64,000 nucleotides of DNA from Hymenobacter sp. APR13 (GTDB lineage: Bacteria > Bacteroidota > Bacteroidia > Cytophagales > Hymenobacteraceae). The translations under genes and the position numbers were made by a program. A model generated the notes under the pieces. That model was not told the origin of the DNA. It saw only the letters and a list, made by a program, of their open reading frames with translations, and made no database searches. The DNA is taken from assembly GCF_000737515.1 (NCBI RefSeq), contig NZ_CP006587.1, forward strand, positions 1,178,001-1,242,000, written 5' to 3'. Of this stretch, positions 17,329 through 27,391 are shown one piece after another; within the stretch, counting starts at the first letter, position 1, and each line of letters begins with the position of its first letter.

Positions 17329-18015
17329 ATGTATTATGCAGCAGGCTACTATCTGGTTATTCCCAAACACGAATGGGGGACTGTCAACGGCCACCGCTTT
17401 CGGGCCCGCACTTGGTCGGTGAGCACGTACATTAGCCATGTTTACCCAGGAACATGGGGATTCGACTGGGAGTATAGCAGACGTCAGTTGCCTGAAAATT
17501 TCACCCCTACTGACCAAGAGCTGACAGCCTTGCATGCCTGGATTGGGGAAGCCTTTGCGCAGGGGCAGTATGCTTGGCCGGGTTTCTTCTCGACCCACGA
17601 AAAAGCTGTAGAATTTAAAAGCAGATTCCTGCACGCGCTTCCACAGGCAAAGCTGTTAGGCATTTTTTTACACGAATCTCATTGCGCAACTGCTGTTGCC
17701 GCCGTTGAACCACACACTGGCCCTGACTGGCCGAATCTGGCGACGCTCCTGCAACTGCGGGCTCCCGAGCCTGAAACCGGGCTTACTATTGGCTTTGACT
17801 TATTGGGCCTCTTCGATTTTGGTGGCTATGAGCCATTTTCTTACCACGTAGTAGAGCAGGAATATCAGAAGACATTTGGTGTAGTGCTGAATGAATACGG
17901 ATTGTTTGCCACCGCATCAGACTGCCAACGGGTAGCTGCCTATACTGACACCATCGCCAACGAGCCAGCCGTTTGGCTACCATTCAAAACCAAGCTTTTC
18001 GGTCCTGAATTTTGA
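17329..18015 (+). CDS. Hypothetical protein
   Basis: A 228-residue protein of no recognised family. ATG 17329 follows the previous stop by one base, suggesting translational coupling. There is no signal peptide or membrane segment. The protein is aromatic-rich (WGFDWEYSRRQLP, YAWPGFFSTHEKAVEF), with a central acidic segment LGLFDFGGYEPFSYHVVE and the C-terminus WLPFKTKLFGPEF. This composition resembles cytosolic immunity- or effector-associated proteins of Bacteroidetes, but that is only an impression. Its GC content is lower than that of its neighbours. Confidence 0.75.
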   Translation: MYYAAGYYLVIPKHEWGTVNGHRFRARTWSVSTYISHVYPGTWGFDWEYSRRQLPENFTPTDQELTALHAWIGEAFAQGQYAWPGFFSTHEKAVEFKSRFLHALPQAKLLGIFLHESHCATAVAAVEPHTGPDWPNLATLLQLRAPEPETGLTIGFDLLGLFDFGGYEPFSYHVVEQEYQKTFGVVLNEYGLFATASDCQRVAAYTDTIANEPAVWLPFKTKLFGPEF

Positions 18016-18026
18016 CCAACACTTGC

Positions 18027-18722
18027 ATGAAAAACTACCGTCACCTCTTCTTCGACCTCGACCATACGCTGTGGGACTTTGAAACCAACGCCGATGAAAC
18101 CCTGCGCTACCTGTTCGCGCAGCACAACATCGGCCGGCACGGGGTGTCGGTAGAAAAGTTTATCAAGGAGTATTCTGATATCAACCACGGTTTGTGGCGG
18201 CTGTACCAGGGCGGCAAAATCAACCAGCAGCAGCTGCGCGCCACCCGCTTCCCGCGCACCTTCGTGCAAATGGGGCTGCGGGAGGAGGATTCGCCGGCGG
18301 GCATCTCGGAGCAGTTCACCGACCTGCTGCCCCTGAAAAAGGCCGTGTTTCCGTACACCTACGAGGTGCTCGACTACCTGCGCGACAAAGGCTACCGCCT
18401 GCACCTCATCACCAACGGCTTCCGCGACATCCAGTACCTCAAGCTCGATGCGTCTCAGCTCACGGAGTATTTCGAGGAAATCGTGACGTCGGAGTGCTGC
18501 GGCCACCTCAAGCCCGATACCCGCATTTTCGAGCACGCGCTGGAGCGCGCCGGTGCCAACGCCCCGGAAAGCCTCATGATTGGCGACAATCTGGAGTGCG
18601 ACGTGCTGGGGGCCTACAACGCCGGCCTCGACCAGGTTTACTTTAACCCCGCCAAGCGCCGCCACTTTAACCAGATTACCTACGAAATCAGCTGCCTGAG
18701 CGAGCTGAAGGAGATTTTGTAG
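18027..18722 (+). CDS. yjjG: YjjG-family noncanonical pyrimidine nucleotidase (HAD superfamily)
   Basis: A 231-residue HAD hydrolase that removes phosphate from dUMP, dTMP and non-canonical pyrimidine nucleotides (house-cleaning). Motif I is FFDLDHTLWDF with nucleophile D10 and D12; motif II lies in LHLITNGF; the lysine of motif III is in GHLKPDTRIF; motif IV is MIGDNLECDVLGAYNAG. A large alpha-helical cap occupies residues about 20-95. ATG 18027 gives exactly the conserved N-terminus. Confidence 0.92.
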   Translation: MKNYRHLFFDLDHTLWDFETNADETLRYLFAQHNIGRHGVSVEKFIKEYSDINHGLWRLYQGGKINQQQLRATRFPRTFVQMGLREEDSPAGISEQFTDLLPLKKAVFPYTYEVLDYLRDKGYRLHLITNGFRDIQYLKLDASQLTEYFEEIVTSECCGHLKPDTRIFEHALERAGANAPESLMIGDNLECDVLGAYNAGLDQVYFNPAKRRHFNQITYEISCLSELKEIL

Positions 18723-18759
18723 TTCAGGTGGCCTGTCCGGCCGTAAACCACGGCGTGCT

Positions 18760-19704
18760 ATGAGCAGCAACGAGAAGGAAAGCCCCAGAAGTGCATTCTT
18801 CACCTTGTCCGTCTTATTCTGTTTCGCGACTTGGGCCGTCTGGCTTCATTACCAGACCGTTACCGGGCCGGTCGCGCTGGCCACGGTAGTCAGCAAGGAA
18901 GCCCGTCGGCACAAAGGCTCTTACGACTATTACCTCACCGTCCGTTTTGTGCACAAGGGCCTGCAGGTAGCTACCAGCCAGCTGGAAGTGACAAAAGGCC
19001 ACTACCCGGATTTCAGGCCCGGTGATATTTTCCCCATCACCTACGCCCGGACTTCGCCGGAAGACACCGCCTTTGCTGGCGCCCCGTTTTTTGTCCGGTC
19101 TGTGGCCATAGGCTACGGCCTGATGGCCCTGCTGCTGGTGTTCCTCTTCCGCGCCATGCGCCAGGAAAACCAGCCGGCCGGACGGTACCGGCACCCACCG
19201 AAACGCCGTACTTCGGGCCGCCACGCGGCGGCAGCCGCGCTGGCATGGGCGGGGGTGGGGGCCATTGCGTTCAGTGGCGGAATCATCAGCTGCCGCCACA
19301 GTGCGTTGGCAACGAAGGCGGCCCCCGTGGCTTACGAATACCAGGATGCCACGCTGCTACGCGTGGAGTATTCGGGCAGCACCCGCTACGCCTCCGCGCT
19401 GCTGCAGCTGCCCGCGCCGGCCAGCCAAGCTCCGGTCCGGCTCTCCCTGTCGCCCGAGCAGCACGCGCTGCTACAGGCCCGTCTGTCGCGGCCCCATACC
19501 GGCAGCCTGCAGGTGCCGGTTGCCTACCTGCCCGCCACACCCCACCAGGTGTTGCTGGCAGATACCAGCCTGGGCCCGCCCGCCGCTGACACCGATTCTC
19601 CCCTCGGCATCAGCTACAATATGCTGGGATGTATGCTGATTGCCGGCGGGCTGGTGCTCATTGTAGTGCATCTGATGCGCTACTCTCGCCGCGCAGAAGA
19701 CTAG
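18760..19704 (+). CDS. Membrane protein with DUF3592-like domain
   Basis: A 314-residue protein with four likely membrane segments: near residues 13-30, 113-133, 156-175 and 285-305. Between the first two lies an extracytoplasmic beta-rich region (YDYYLTVRFVHKGLQVATSQ) typical of DUF3592 proteins. The second half repeats the arrangement with a shorter beta region, so the protein may be an internal duplication. A smaller DUF3592-like protein lies 680 bases further on. Function unknown. Confidence 0.75.
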   Translation: MSSNEKESPRSAFFTLSVLFCFATWAVWLHYQTVTGPVALATVVSKEARRHKGSYDYYLTVRFVHKGLQVATSQLEVTKGHYPDFRPGDIFPITYARTSPEDTAFAGAPFFVRSVAIGYGLMALLLVFLFRAMRQENQPAGRYRHPPKRRTSGRHAAAAALAWAGVGAIAFSGGIISCRHSALATKAAPVAYEYQDATLLRVEYSGSTRYASALLQLPAPASQAPVRLSLSPEQHALLQARLSRPHTGSLQVPVAYLPATPHQVLLADTSLGPPAADTDSPLGISYNMLGCMLIAGGLVLIVVHLMRYSRRAED

Positions 19705-19809
19705 TAGCTTGGTTCTGCGGCCTTGTCCCCCGCCACTTTAAGCGGCAGGCCATTGCCGCAACCGGCTAACGTGGCCTGTTACCTGCACCTCCGAGACTAC
19801 GTGCGCTCC

Positions 19810-19817
19810 TACCTTTG
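19810..19817 (+). promoter_or_regulatory. -7 box (TACCTTTG) for the kinase gene
   Basis: A perfect match to TAnnTTTG that ends six bases before the ATG at 19824, implying a leaderless or nearly leaderless mRNA. Confidence 0.7.
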
Positions 19818-19823
19818 CCTCCG

Positions 19824-20372
19824 ATGATACAGTTACTTGGTTTTTCAGGCCGCCGCGGCAGTGGCAAAGACACGGTGGCCCGCCTGCTTCAGCAGCTCCA
19901 GCCCGAACGGCAGTGGCATATTCGCTCCGTAGGTGAGCCCATCAAGGCCGTGTGCGCGGCACTGGCCGGCGAGGACACGGCCCCCTATTTCTCCCAACAC
20001 GGCAAAACTGAGCTGCTGCCGACGTTCGGGCGCACCCGCGGCGAAATGCTCCAGCAGGTAGGCCTGGCTCTGCGCCTCTGGGAGCCCGATATCTGGGTGC
20101 AGGCGTTCTTTTCGCAGCTGCCGGCCGAGCAGCACACCCTGATTCCGGACGTGCGCTTTCCCAATGAAGCCGACCTCATCCGCAGCCGCGGCGGCCTGAT
20201 GATACGCGTGGAAGGCGACCCGCTGCACCAGCGCGGCGACGGCACCCGCGACGACGACCACCCCTCCGAAACCGCCCTCGACCACTACCCCCACTTCGAC
20301 TTCATCCTCCACAACTCCGGCTCCGTCGCCGACCTGGAATGGCAGGTGCGGGCGCTGCTGCAGCGGCTGTAG
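19824..20372 (+). CDS. P-loop nucleotide kinase (deoxynucleoside monophosphate kinase-like)
   Basis: A 182-residue protein with Walker A GRRGSGKDT at residues about 8-16, followed by a lid-like segment and DVRFPNEADLIRSRGG, a pattern shared with phage deoxynucleoside-monophosphate kinases and dephospho-CoA-kinase-like enzymes. The 'DVRFxNE' element is diagnostic of the dNMP kinase branch. It probably phosphorylates a nucleotide; the substrate cannot be fixed. ATG 19824 is preferred to an in-frame TTG because the -7 box covers the TTG. Confidence 0.82.
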   Translation: MIQLLGFSGRRGSGKDTVARLLQQLQPERQWHIRSVGEPIKAVCAALAGEDTAPYFSQHGKTELLPTFGRTRGEMLQQVGLALRLWEPDIWVQAFFSQLPAEQHTLIPDVRFPNEADLIRSRGGLMIRVEGDPLHQRGDGTRDDDHPSETALDHYPHFDFILHNSGSVADLEWQVRALLQRL

Positions 20373-20384
20373 ACAGGTCAAGTT

Positions 20385-20840
20385 ATGCGTAGTTATTCTC
20401 GTTTTAATGCGTGGGTTCGGGCCTGGCTGCTGCTGCCCTTGGCCATCGTGCTGCTGCTGTCGGTACTGGGGAAAGCGTGGCAGCGCTGGCAAATCCTGCA
20501 TGGTACCCAGGCAGCGGCCCGCGTCCATCTGAAGCTTGGCAAGGAGGGCTCCGGCAGCAGCGGCACCTACCATCTCATTGTAAAATACCGGCACCCGCAA
20601 GGCCAGGAGCAATACGCTCGGGTAGCGACGGACAGAAGTACCCACAACGCGCTGCCGCTGGGTGCCCCGGTTCAGGTAAGCTACCATCTTGACCATCAGA
20701 ATGCACTGCTGGCTGATGAGTGGGCATTCAGTGGTCAGCTGCTCGTATTACTGGGAGTTGGCCTGGTACTGCTGTCTGCCGGCTGGGGCGCCAACCACCG
20801 CTGGCGGCATCGGCGGCGGAATGGCTATTTGCCGCACTAG
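20385..20840 (+). CDS. DUF3592-like small membrane protein
   Basis: A 151-residue protein with two hydrophobic segments, near residues 13-30 and 113-132, around a beta-rich extracytoplasmic region (GTYHLIVKYRHPQGQEQYARV). The pattern matches the N-terminal half of the larger protein at 18760-19704, pointing to paralogy. It starts 12 bases after the kinase stop and is probably co-transcribed with it. Function unknown. Confidence 0.75.
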   Translation: MRSYSRFNAWVRAWLLLPLAIVLLLSVLGKAWQRWQILHGTQAAARVHLKLGKEGSGSSGTYHLIVKYRHPQGQEQYARVATDRSTHNALPLGAPVQVSYHLDHQNALLADEWAFSGQLLVLLGVGLVLLSAGWGANHRWRHRRRNGYLPH

Positions 20841-20890
20841 CACCCGACCACGTAAGTAGCCCGGCGGCCGGGCCAAACCGCCTTTCCTTC

Positions 20891-20898
20891 TACCTTTG
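20891..20898 (+). promoter_or_regulatory. -7 box (TACCTTTG) for pruA
   Basis: A perfect TAnnTTTG match 40 bases before the pruA ATG, giving a short leader of about 30-35 bases. Confidence 0.65.
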
Positions 20899-20938
20899 CC
20901 CTTCCCCACCACCCATCACGCCAAACCAGCACTTCACT

Positions 20939-22603
<1,665 letters not shown>

Positions 22604-22622
22604 GCCGTTTGGTTTTGAATGC

Positions 22623-22658
22623 AAAAGGCCGCTCTGGAATTCTAGGGCGGCCTTCTTA
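22623..22658. terminator. Bidirectional terminator between pruA and the Uma2 genes
   Basis: AAAAGGCCGC and GCGGCCTTCTT form the stem, with A and T runs on the two sides. It lies 20 bases after pruA and six bases from the minus-strand gene's stop. Confidence 0.8.
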
Positions 22659-22664
22659 TTGGTG

Positions 22665-23270
22665 CTATCGGAGTCGTATCTGGGGCGGCTGTTCCAGCTT
22701 CACGCGGGTGTACAGCTCGGTCAACGGCACCCGGATAGACAAGGCTGAAAGATGGAGTTCGTCGCTGAGCTTATCGTACACTTGTAACGTCCACTCATTT
22801 TCCGCTCCCACCGCTTCGGATTGCCGCGTGAGACATTCCACCCAGCAATAATCCTGACGCACCAGCACGTAATGGCGGAGGCTGGGGAGTTGCTGGTACA
22901 GCCGCAGCTTACTCGTGCGGTCGTAATCGGCGCTGCTGGGGGAAAGCACTTCGAAAACCACGCTGGGGTGCGCCAGAATCCGGTCGGCCGTGAGGTCGTC
23001 CGGATGGCAGGAAACAGTAAGGTCAGGATACAGAAAGCACGCCTCTTCCACCTTTAGTTGAGCTCCGTCGAGAAACACTTCGCATTGCTCCGGATTCAGC
23101 CGGTCACCCAACGCCCGGTAACCATTCCCAATGATGCGGTTATGCGGCAACGAAGCCCCCGACATGGCGAATATCTCGCCGCGGTAAAATTCGTGGCGGA
23201 TTTCTGAGCTTTCTTCCAGCTTCAGGTATTCTTCTACAGTGTACTGAGTGGGTATTGCGGCCTGTTCCAT
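22665..23270 (-). CDS. Uma2-family (PD-(D/E)XK) nuclease-like protein, copy 1
   Basis: A 201-residue member of the Uma2 (DUF820) family, which has a restriction-endonuclease fold and is often found in tandem copies of unknown role. Blocks: YTVEEYLKLEESSEIRHEFY, RGEIFAMSGASLPHNRI, YPDLTVSCHPDD with the catalytic-type aspartate, VVFEVLSPSSADYDRTSK with E and K positions, and a C-terminal beta region. It begins 13 bases after the stop of its paralog, so both probably share one transcript. Confidence 0.88.
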   Translation of the reverse strand: MEQAAIPTQYTVEEYLKLEESSEIRHEFYRGEIFAMSGASLPHNRIIGNGYRALGDRLNPEQCEVFLDGAQLKVEEACFLYPDLTVSCHPDDLTADRILAHPSVVFEVLSPSSADYDRTSKLRLYQQLPSLRHYVLVRQDYCWVECLTRQSEAVGAENEWTLQVYDKLSDELHLSALSIRVPLTELYTRVKLEQPPQIRLR

Positions 23271-23283
23271 GTGCGGTTGTCGG

Positions 23284-23883
23284 TTAGTTACTGCGTGGCT
23301 TATCCCACTCCGGCTGAATGTCCAGTTCTGTATACAGCTCAGCCAGTGGCAGCGTAATGCCCAGCTCCGAAATCGTCACCGCCTCGTCCTGGCTGGCCAA
23401 CGGCGTGAACGACCACACGCCCGACGGCTCCCGCCGGTACCACTCCACCAGCCACTTATCGGCCGATACCAGCAGGTAGTGCTGCAACGAGGCCAGCTGC
23501 GTGTAGCGGCTGAACTTCCAGATTCGGTCGTGGCTTTCCGTTCCCGGCGACAATACTTCAATAATAAGCACCGGGTGGTGCATCATTATTTTATCTGGTG
23601 AGTCGTCGGGGTGGCAGGTCACCATCACGTCCGGGTACGTGTACAATTCCCCCTCACGCACAGCCAACCGAACGTTTTCGTCATACACCCGGCAGCCTTT
23701 ACCCCGGAGCGCGAGCCGCAGACTAATCACACAGTTTTGCTTCACAATGTTGTGAAACCCGAGACCACCCGACATAGCGAAGATTTCACCCCGGTAATAC
23801 AGGTGTCGTACTTCCGATACTTCCTCCAGAGCGAAGTATTCTTCTACAGTATAAAGGTGTGGGGTAGCTAGAGCGGGTTCCAC
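23284..23883 (-). CDS. Uma2-family (PD-(D/E)XK) nuclease-like protein, copy 2
   Basis: A 199-residue Uma2 (DUF820) protein that matches its neighbour block for block: YTVEEYFALEEVSEVRHLYY, RGEIFAMSGGLGFHNIV, YPDVMVTCHPDD and VLIIEVLSPGTESHDRIWK. The start is GTG at 23883, supported by the shared MEPA/MEQA N-terminus and by a -7 box upstream. It leads the two-gene operon. Biological role unknown. Confidence 0.87.
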   Translation of the reverse strand: MEPALATPHLYTVEEYFALEEVSEVRHLYYRGEIFAMSGGLGFHNIVKQNCVISLRLALRGKGCRVYDENVRLAVREGELYTYPDVMVTCHPDDSPDKIMMHHPVLIIEVLSPGTESHDRIWKFSRYTQLASLQHYLLVSADKWLVEWYRREPSGVWSFTPLASQDEAVTISELGITLPLAELYTELDIQPEWDKPRSN

Positions 23884-23906
23884 AGGCAGTAGGGCTTGGT
23901 GTTCAC

Positions 23907-23914
23907 CAAATATA
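23907..23914 (-). promoter_or_regulatory. -7 box (TATATTTG) for the Uma2 pair
   Basis: On the minus strand TATATTTG matches TAnnTTTG exactly, 23 bases before the GTG start at 23883. Confidence 0.6.
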
Positions 23915-23965
23915 CGCCTTTCTCCTACCCTCCTATTTCACCTTTGTTCCCAACCGGCTAGGTCC

Positions 23966-23973
23966 TACCTTTG
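23966..23973 (+). promoter_or_regulatory. -7 box (TACCTTTG) for the nuo operon
   Basis: A perfect consensus match. Transcription would begin near 23980, which makes the ATG at 24016 a leadered start and the ATG at 23980 a leaderless one. This is the only strong promoter-like box found before nuoA. Confidence 0.7.
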
Positions 23974-24015
23974 CCTCCCATGCCGTTTCTACGCGGCGTT
24001 TATTTGTCGCAGCCT

Positions 24016-24408
24016 ATGCTTCTCGCCGTTCCGACCCAATATCAGCCCCAGGATTTTCTGCCCATCGTGGTGCAGTTTGTGCTGGCCGTGGCCTTCGTGG
24101 CCTTCGCCATGATTACATCTCACCTGCTGGGCCCGCGCCGCAAGAGCGTGGTGAAGGATGAAGCCTTCGAGTGCGGCATCGAGTCGGTGGGCAACGCCCG
24201 CACCCCGATTTCGGTGAAATACTTCCTCACGGCCATCCTGTTCGTGCTTTTCGACGTGGAAGTTATCTTCATGTACCCCTGGGCCGTGAACTTCCGCCAG
24301 CTGGGCACCACCGGCTTCTACCAGATGCTGGTGTTCCTGGCTTTGCTGATGGCTGGCTTCGCCTACGTTATCAAAAAAGGCGTTTTGCGCTGGAACGAAG
24401 CCCGTTAA
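24016..24408 (+). CDS. nuoA: NADH-quinone oxidoreductase subunit A
   Basis: A membrane subunit of complex I, about 130 residues with three membrane segments. The conserved core is FECGIESVGNARTPISVKYF and AILFVLFDVEVIFMYPWAV, which loops near the quinone chamber. ATG 24016 (MLLAVPTQYQPQDFLP) is preferred because it follows the probable transcription start by about 35 bases; ATG 23980 would add 12 residues. First gene of the nuo cluster. Its stop is 81 bases before nuoB, with no repeat in between. Confidence 0.95.
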   Translation: MLLAVPTQYQPQDFLPIVVQFVLAVAFVAFAMITSHLLGPRRKSVVKDEAFECGIESVGNARTPISVKYFLTAILFVLFDVEVIFMYPWAVNFRQLGTTGFYQMLVFLALLMAGFAYVIKKGVLRWNEAR

Positions 24409-24489
24409 GGCCTACTGGCGGCAACCTTTGGCCCCGGCCACGTGTTGCCTTTCTGAAGCGTCGCCGCTTCCCCAATCTGACTTGCTCTC

Positions 24490-25044
24490 ATGGATACCCG
24501 AGTTCCTGAAATCAAAACGGTAGACGCGCCCGACGGCCTCGAAGGCGCCGGCTTCTTTGCTACCTCCCTGGAGAAAGTGGTGGGCATTGCCCGCGCCAAC
24601 TCGCTCTGGCCATTGCCCTTCGCCACCTCCTGCTGCGGCATCGAGTTCATGGCTACCATGGGCTCCCGCTACGACATCTCCCGCTTCGGCTCGGAGCGCC
24701 CCAGCTTCTCACCCCGGCAGGCCGACCTGCTGATGGTGATGGGCACCATCGCCAAGAAGATGGCCCCCATCGTGAAGCAGGTGTACGAGCAGATGGCCGA
24801 GCCACGCTGGGTGCTGGCCATGGGCGCTTGCGCCTCCTCGGGCGGTATTTTCGATACCTACTCCGTGCTCCAGGGCATCGACCGGATCATTCCGGTAGAT
24901 GTGTACGTGCCCGGCTGCCCACCCCGCCCCGAGCAGGTGCTCGACGGCCTGATGCGCATCCAGGACCTGGCCAAAAACGAATCCTTCCGCCGCCGCAACT
25001 CGCCCGAGTATCAGGCCCTGCTGGCGTCGTACAACATCAAGTAA
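24490..25044 (+). CDS. nuoB: NADH-quinone oxidoreductase subunit B
   Basis: A 184-residue peripheral-arm subunit that holds cluster N2, the last iron-sulfur centre before quinone. The four ligands are visible in the tandem cysteines of ATSCCGIEF, in GACASSGG and in VPGCPPRPE. Its length matches the family. A short-unit hairpin fills the spacer to nuoC. Confidence 0.97.
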   Translation: MDTRVPEIKTVDAPDGLEGAGFFATSLEKVVGIARANSLWPLPFATSCCGIEFMATMGSRYDISRFGSERPSFSPRQADLLMVMGTIAKKMAPIVKQVYEQMAEPRWVLAMGACASSGGIFDTYSVLQGIDRIIPVDVYVPGCPPRPEQVLDGLMRIQDLAKNESFRRRNSPEYQALLASYNIK

Positions 25045-25045
25045 G

Positions 25046-25130
25046 TAGTGAGTATTGGGTATTGAGTAGGTAGACTTTTCATCGTCGGCAGCTCAATACT
25101 CAATACCAAATACTCAATACTAAGTACTCA
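25046..25130. repeat. Short-unit hairpin between nuoB and nuoC (unit near TGAGTAT)
   Basis: The left arm (25046-25071) contains GAGTATTGGGTATTGAGTAG; the right arm (25092-25130) contains CTCAATACCAAATACTCAAT. Both are degenerate tandem 7-mers, complementary to one another across a loop of about 20 bases. The right arm ends four bases before the nuoC ATG. Confidence 0.85.
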
Positions 25131-25133
25131 GAA

Positions 25134-25697
25134 ATGGCTGACCAGAACGAATCCATCCCGGCTCAGGAACAGGCTGCCGCCCAGGACCCGGCCGCGCAGA
25201 AAAACGCGCAGCTGCTGGCTCTGCTGCACCGCCTGTTCGGGGCCGACGCCTTCACCGACGTGGAGGAGCCCTACGGCCTGCTGACCGCCACCACCACCCG
25301 GGAGCGGATTCACGACATCATTGAAGGCCTGCAGAAGGACGAGGAGCTCCAGCTCAACTTCCTGACCACAATGTGCGGCATGCACTTCCCCGACCGGCCC
25401 GGTCAGGAACTCGGCATGGTGTACCACCTGCACAGCCTCACCCAGAACATCCGGTTGCGCCTGAAGATCTTCTTCCCGATTGCCGACCCGGTTGCCCCGA
25501 CCCTGACCGACCTCTACGCCACCGCCAACTGGATGGAGCGCGAGGCCTTCGACTTCTACGGCATCATCTTCCCCGGCCACCCCAACCTCATGCGCATCCT
25601 CAATGTGGAGGACATGGACTACCACCCGATGCGCAAGGAGTACGCCCTGGAAGACGGTACCCGCGAAGACAAAACCGACCTGTTCTTCGGACGATAG
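25134..25697 (+). CDS. nuoC: NADH-quinone oxidoreductase subunit C
   Basis: A 187-residue peripheral-arm subunit (30 kDa type). The family signature is EREAFDFYGIIFPGHPNLMR followed by DYHPMRKEY. The N-terminal 25 residues (QEQAAAQDPAAQKNAQ) are a low-complexity extension. It is separate from nuoD, unlike the fused NuoCD of enterics. Bounded on both sides by short-unit hairpins. Confidence 0.96.
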   Translation: MADQNESIPAQEQAAAQDPAAQKNAQLLALLHRLFGADAFTDVEEPYGLLTATTTRERIHDIIEGLQKDEELQLNFLTTMCGMHFPDRPGQELGMVYHLHSLTQNIRLRLKIFFPIADPVAPTLTDLYATANWMEREAFDFYGIIFPGHPNLMRILNVEDMDYHPMRKEYALEDGTREDKTDLFFGR

Positions 25698-25701
25698 TTT
25701 T

Positions 25702-25788
25702 TTAGTGCTTAGTGCCTTGTGCTTGGTGCATAGGCAACAAAATCAGACCTGATTACTAAGCACGAAGCACTGAGCACTAAGCACCAAA
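25702..25788. repeat. Short-unit hairpin between nuoC and nuoD (unit AGTGCTT)
   Basis: The left arm (25702-25731) reads AGTGCTTAGTGCCTTGTGCT; the right arm (25755-25787) holds the complement AGCACTGAGCACTAAGCACC. The unit is seven bases and each arm has about four copies. It spans nearly all of the 95-base spacer. The same unit recurs at 58366-58464. Confidence 0.88.
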
Positions 25789-25792
25789 CCAG

Positions 25793-27061
25793 ATGGCAGT
25801 AAACGACACGCTGGAAGGCACCCATAAAATCATTGAGTCGGCCCGGGAGCAGGAGCCGCGGCTGAACCCGCTGGCCCCTACCGTCAACGACTTCAACCAG
25901 GAGCTCACCACGCTGAACCTGGGCCCCACGCACCCCGCTACCCACGGCATCTTCCAGAACATTCTGCAGATGGACGGCGAGCGGATTGTGGCGGGTGTGC
26001 CCACCATCGGCTACATCCACCGCGCCTTCGAGAAGATTGCCGAGCGCCGGCCCTTCTACCAGATTACGCCCCTGACGGACCGCATGAACTACTGTTCGTC
26101 GCCCATCAACAACATGGGCTGGCACATGACGGTGGAGAAGCTGCTGGGCGTGGAAGTTCCAAAGCGCGCCCAGTACATCCGGGTTATCCTGATGGAGTTG
26201 GCCCGCATCACCGACCACCTGATCTGCAACGGCATTCTGGGCGTGGATACGGGCGCTTTCACCGGCTTCCTCTACCTCATGGATGAGCGGGAGAAGGTGT
26301 ACGAGATTTACGAGGAAGTAAGCGGCGCCCGCCTCACCACCAACATGGGCCGCGTGGGCGGCATGGAGCGCGACTTCTCCGACGTGGCCATTGCCAAGCT
26401 GCGCGCTTGGCTGAAGACCTTCCCGGCCGTGATGGCGGAGTTCGAGAAGATGTTCAACCGCAACCGCATCTTCATGGACCGCGTGGTGGACGTGGGCGGC
26501 ATTTCGGCCGAACGCGCCCTCAACTACGGCTTCACCGGCCCCAACCTGCGCGCCGCCGGCGTCGATTACGATGTGCGGGTGATGAACCCCTACTCCAGCT
26601 ACCAGGACTTCGAGTTCGAAATTCCGGTGGGCACCAAGGGCGACACCTACGACCGATTCATGGTGCGCAACGAGGAAATCTGGCAGAGCCTGCGCATCAT
26701 CACGCAGGCCCTGGAAAACCTGCCCCAAGGCCCCTACCACGCCGACGCGCCGCATTTCTACCTGCCGCCCAAACAGGCCGTGTACCAGAACATGGAGGCC
26801 CTCATCTATCACTTCAAGATTGTGATGGGCGAGATTGACGCTCCCGTGGGCGAGGTTTACCACTCGGTGGAAGGCGGCAACGGCGAGCTGGGTTTCTACC
26901 TGGTATCCGACGGCGGCCGCACGCCCTACCGCCTGCACTTCCGCCGGCCCTGCTTCATCTACTACCAAGCCTACACCGAAATGGTGGTGGGCCAGACCCT
27001 CTCCGACGCCATCGTGACGCTGTCGTCGATGAACGTAATTGCCGGGGAGCTCGACGCGTAA
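25793..27061 (+). CDS. nuoD: NADH-quinone oxidoreductase subunit D
   Basis: A 422-residue subunit (49 kDa type) that forms the quinone-binding pocket with NuoB. Conserved segments: LGPTHPATHGIFQNI, with the pocket histidines, GYIHRAFEKIAERR, RDMNYCSSPINN-like region (DRMNYCSSPINNMGW), and GVDTGAFTGFLY. The C-terminus ends GELDA rather than the usual DR, as in other Bacteroidetes to the best of memory. It is followed 12 bases later by a toxin-antitoxin pair. Confidence 0.97.
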   Translation: MAVNDTLEGTHKIIESAREQEPRLNPLAPTVNDFNQELTTLNLGPTHPATHGIFQNILQMDGERIVAGVPTIGYIHRAFEKIAERRPFYQITPLTDRMNYCSSPINNMGWHMTVEKLLGVEVPKRAQYIRVILMELARITDHLICNGILGVDTGAFTGFLYLMDEREKVYEIYEEVSGARLTTNMGRVGGMERDFSDVAIAKLRAWLKTFPAVMAEFEKMFNRNRIFMDRVVDVGGISAERALNYGFTGPNLRAAGVDYDVRVMNPYSSYQDFEFEIPVGTKGDTYDRFMVRNEEIWQSLRIITQALENLPQGPYHADAPHFYLPPKQAVYQNMEALIYHFKIVMGEIDAPVGEVYHSVEGGNGELGFYLVSDGGRTPYRLHFRRPCFIYYQAYTEMVVGQTLSDAIVTLSSMNVIAGELDA

Positions 27062-27073
27062 ACCATTTTTGCC

Positions 27074-27391
27074 GTGTATCTCTCGCCTCAGCAGTTGCGC
27101 ATCATTCAGGACTTCTTTCGGACCAAACCGGTGCGAAAGGTGTATCTGTTTGGTTCGTATGCGCGGGGCGAGGCTACCGCCGAAAGCGACATCGACTTAC
27201 TCGCTGAGCTGGACCATACGGAGCCTATCGGCTGGAATTTTTTCGGCTGGCATGAGGAATTGGCCACTCTACTGGGAAATCCGGTGGACCTGAGTACGCC
27301 ACAAGGTCTGGCACCCATGTACCGGCCGTTTATTGAAGCCGACCGAACCCTTATCTATGAAAGGTCAGATTGGCGACAAACAGCGGCTTGA
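27074..27391 (+). CDS. mntA: MntA-type minimal nucleotidyltransferase (probable antitoxin)
   Basis: A 105-residue protein with the nucleotidyltransferase signature GSYARG with D39 and D41 (GSX10DXD) in ESDIDLLAEL. MntA proteins AMPylate and neutralise HepT toxins. The start is GTG 27074, 12 bases after nuoD; there is no other in-frame start. It overlaps the HepT gene by 35 bases in another frame. The pair lies inside the complex I operon between nuoD and nuoE, which is unusual. Codon use is less GC-biased than the nuo genes. Function inferred from family and pairing. Confidence 0.88.
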   Translation: MYLSPQQLRIIQDFFRTKPVRKVYLFGSYARGEATAESDIDLLAELDHTEPIGWNFFGWHEELATLLGNPVDLSTPQGLAPMYRPFIEADRTLIYERSDWRQTAA

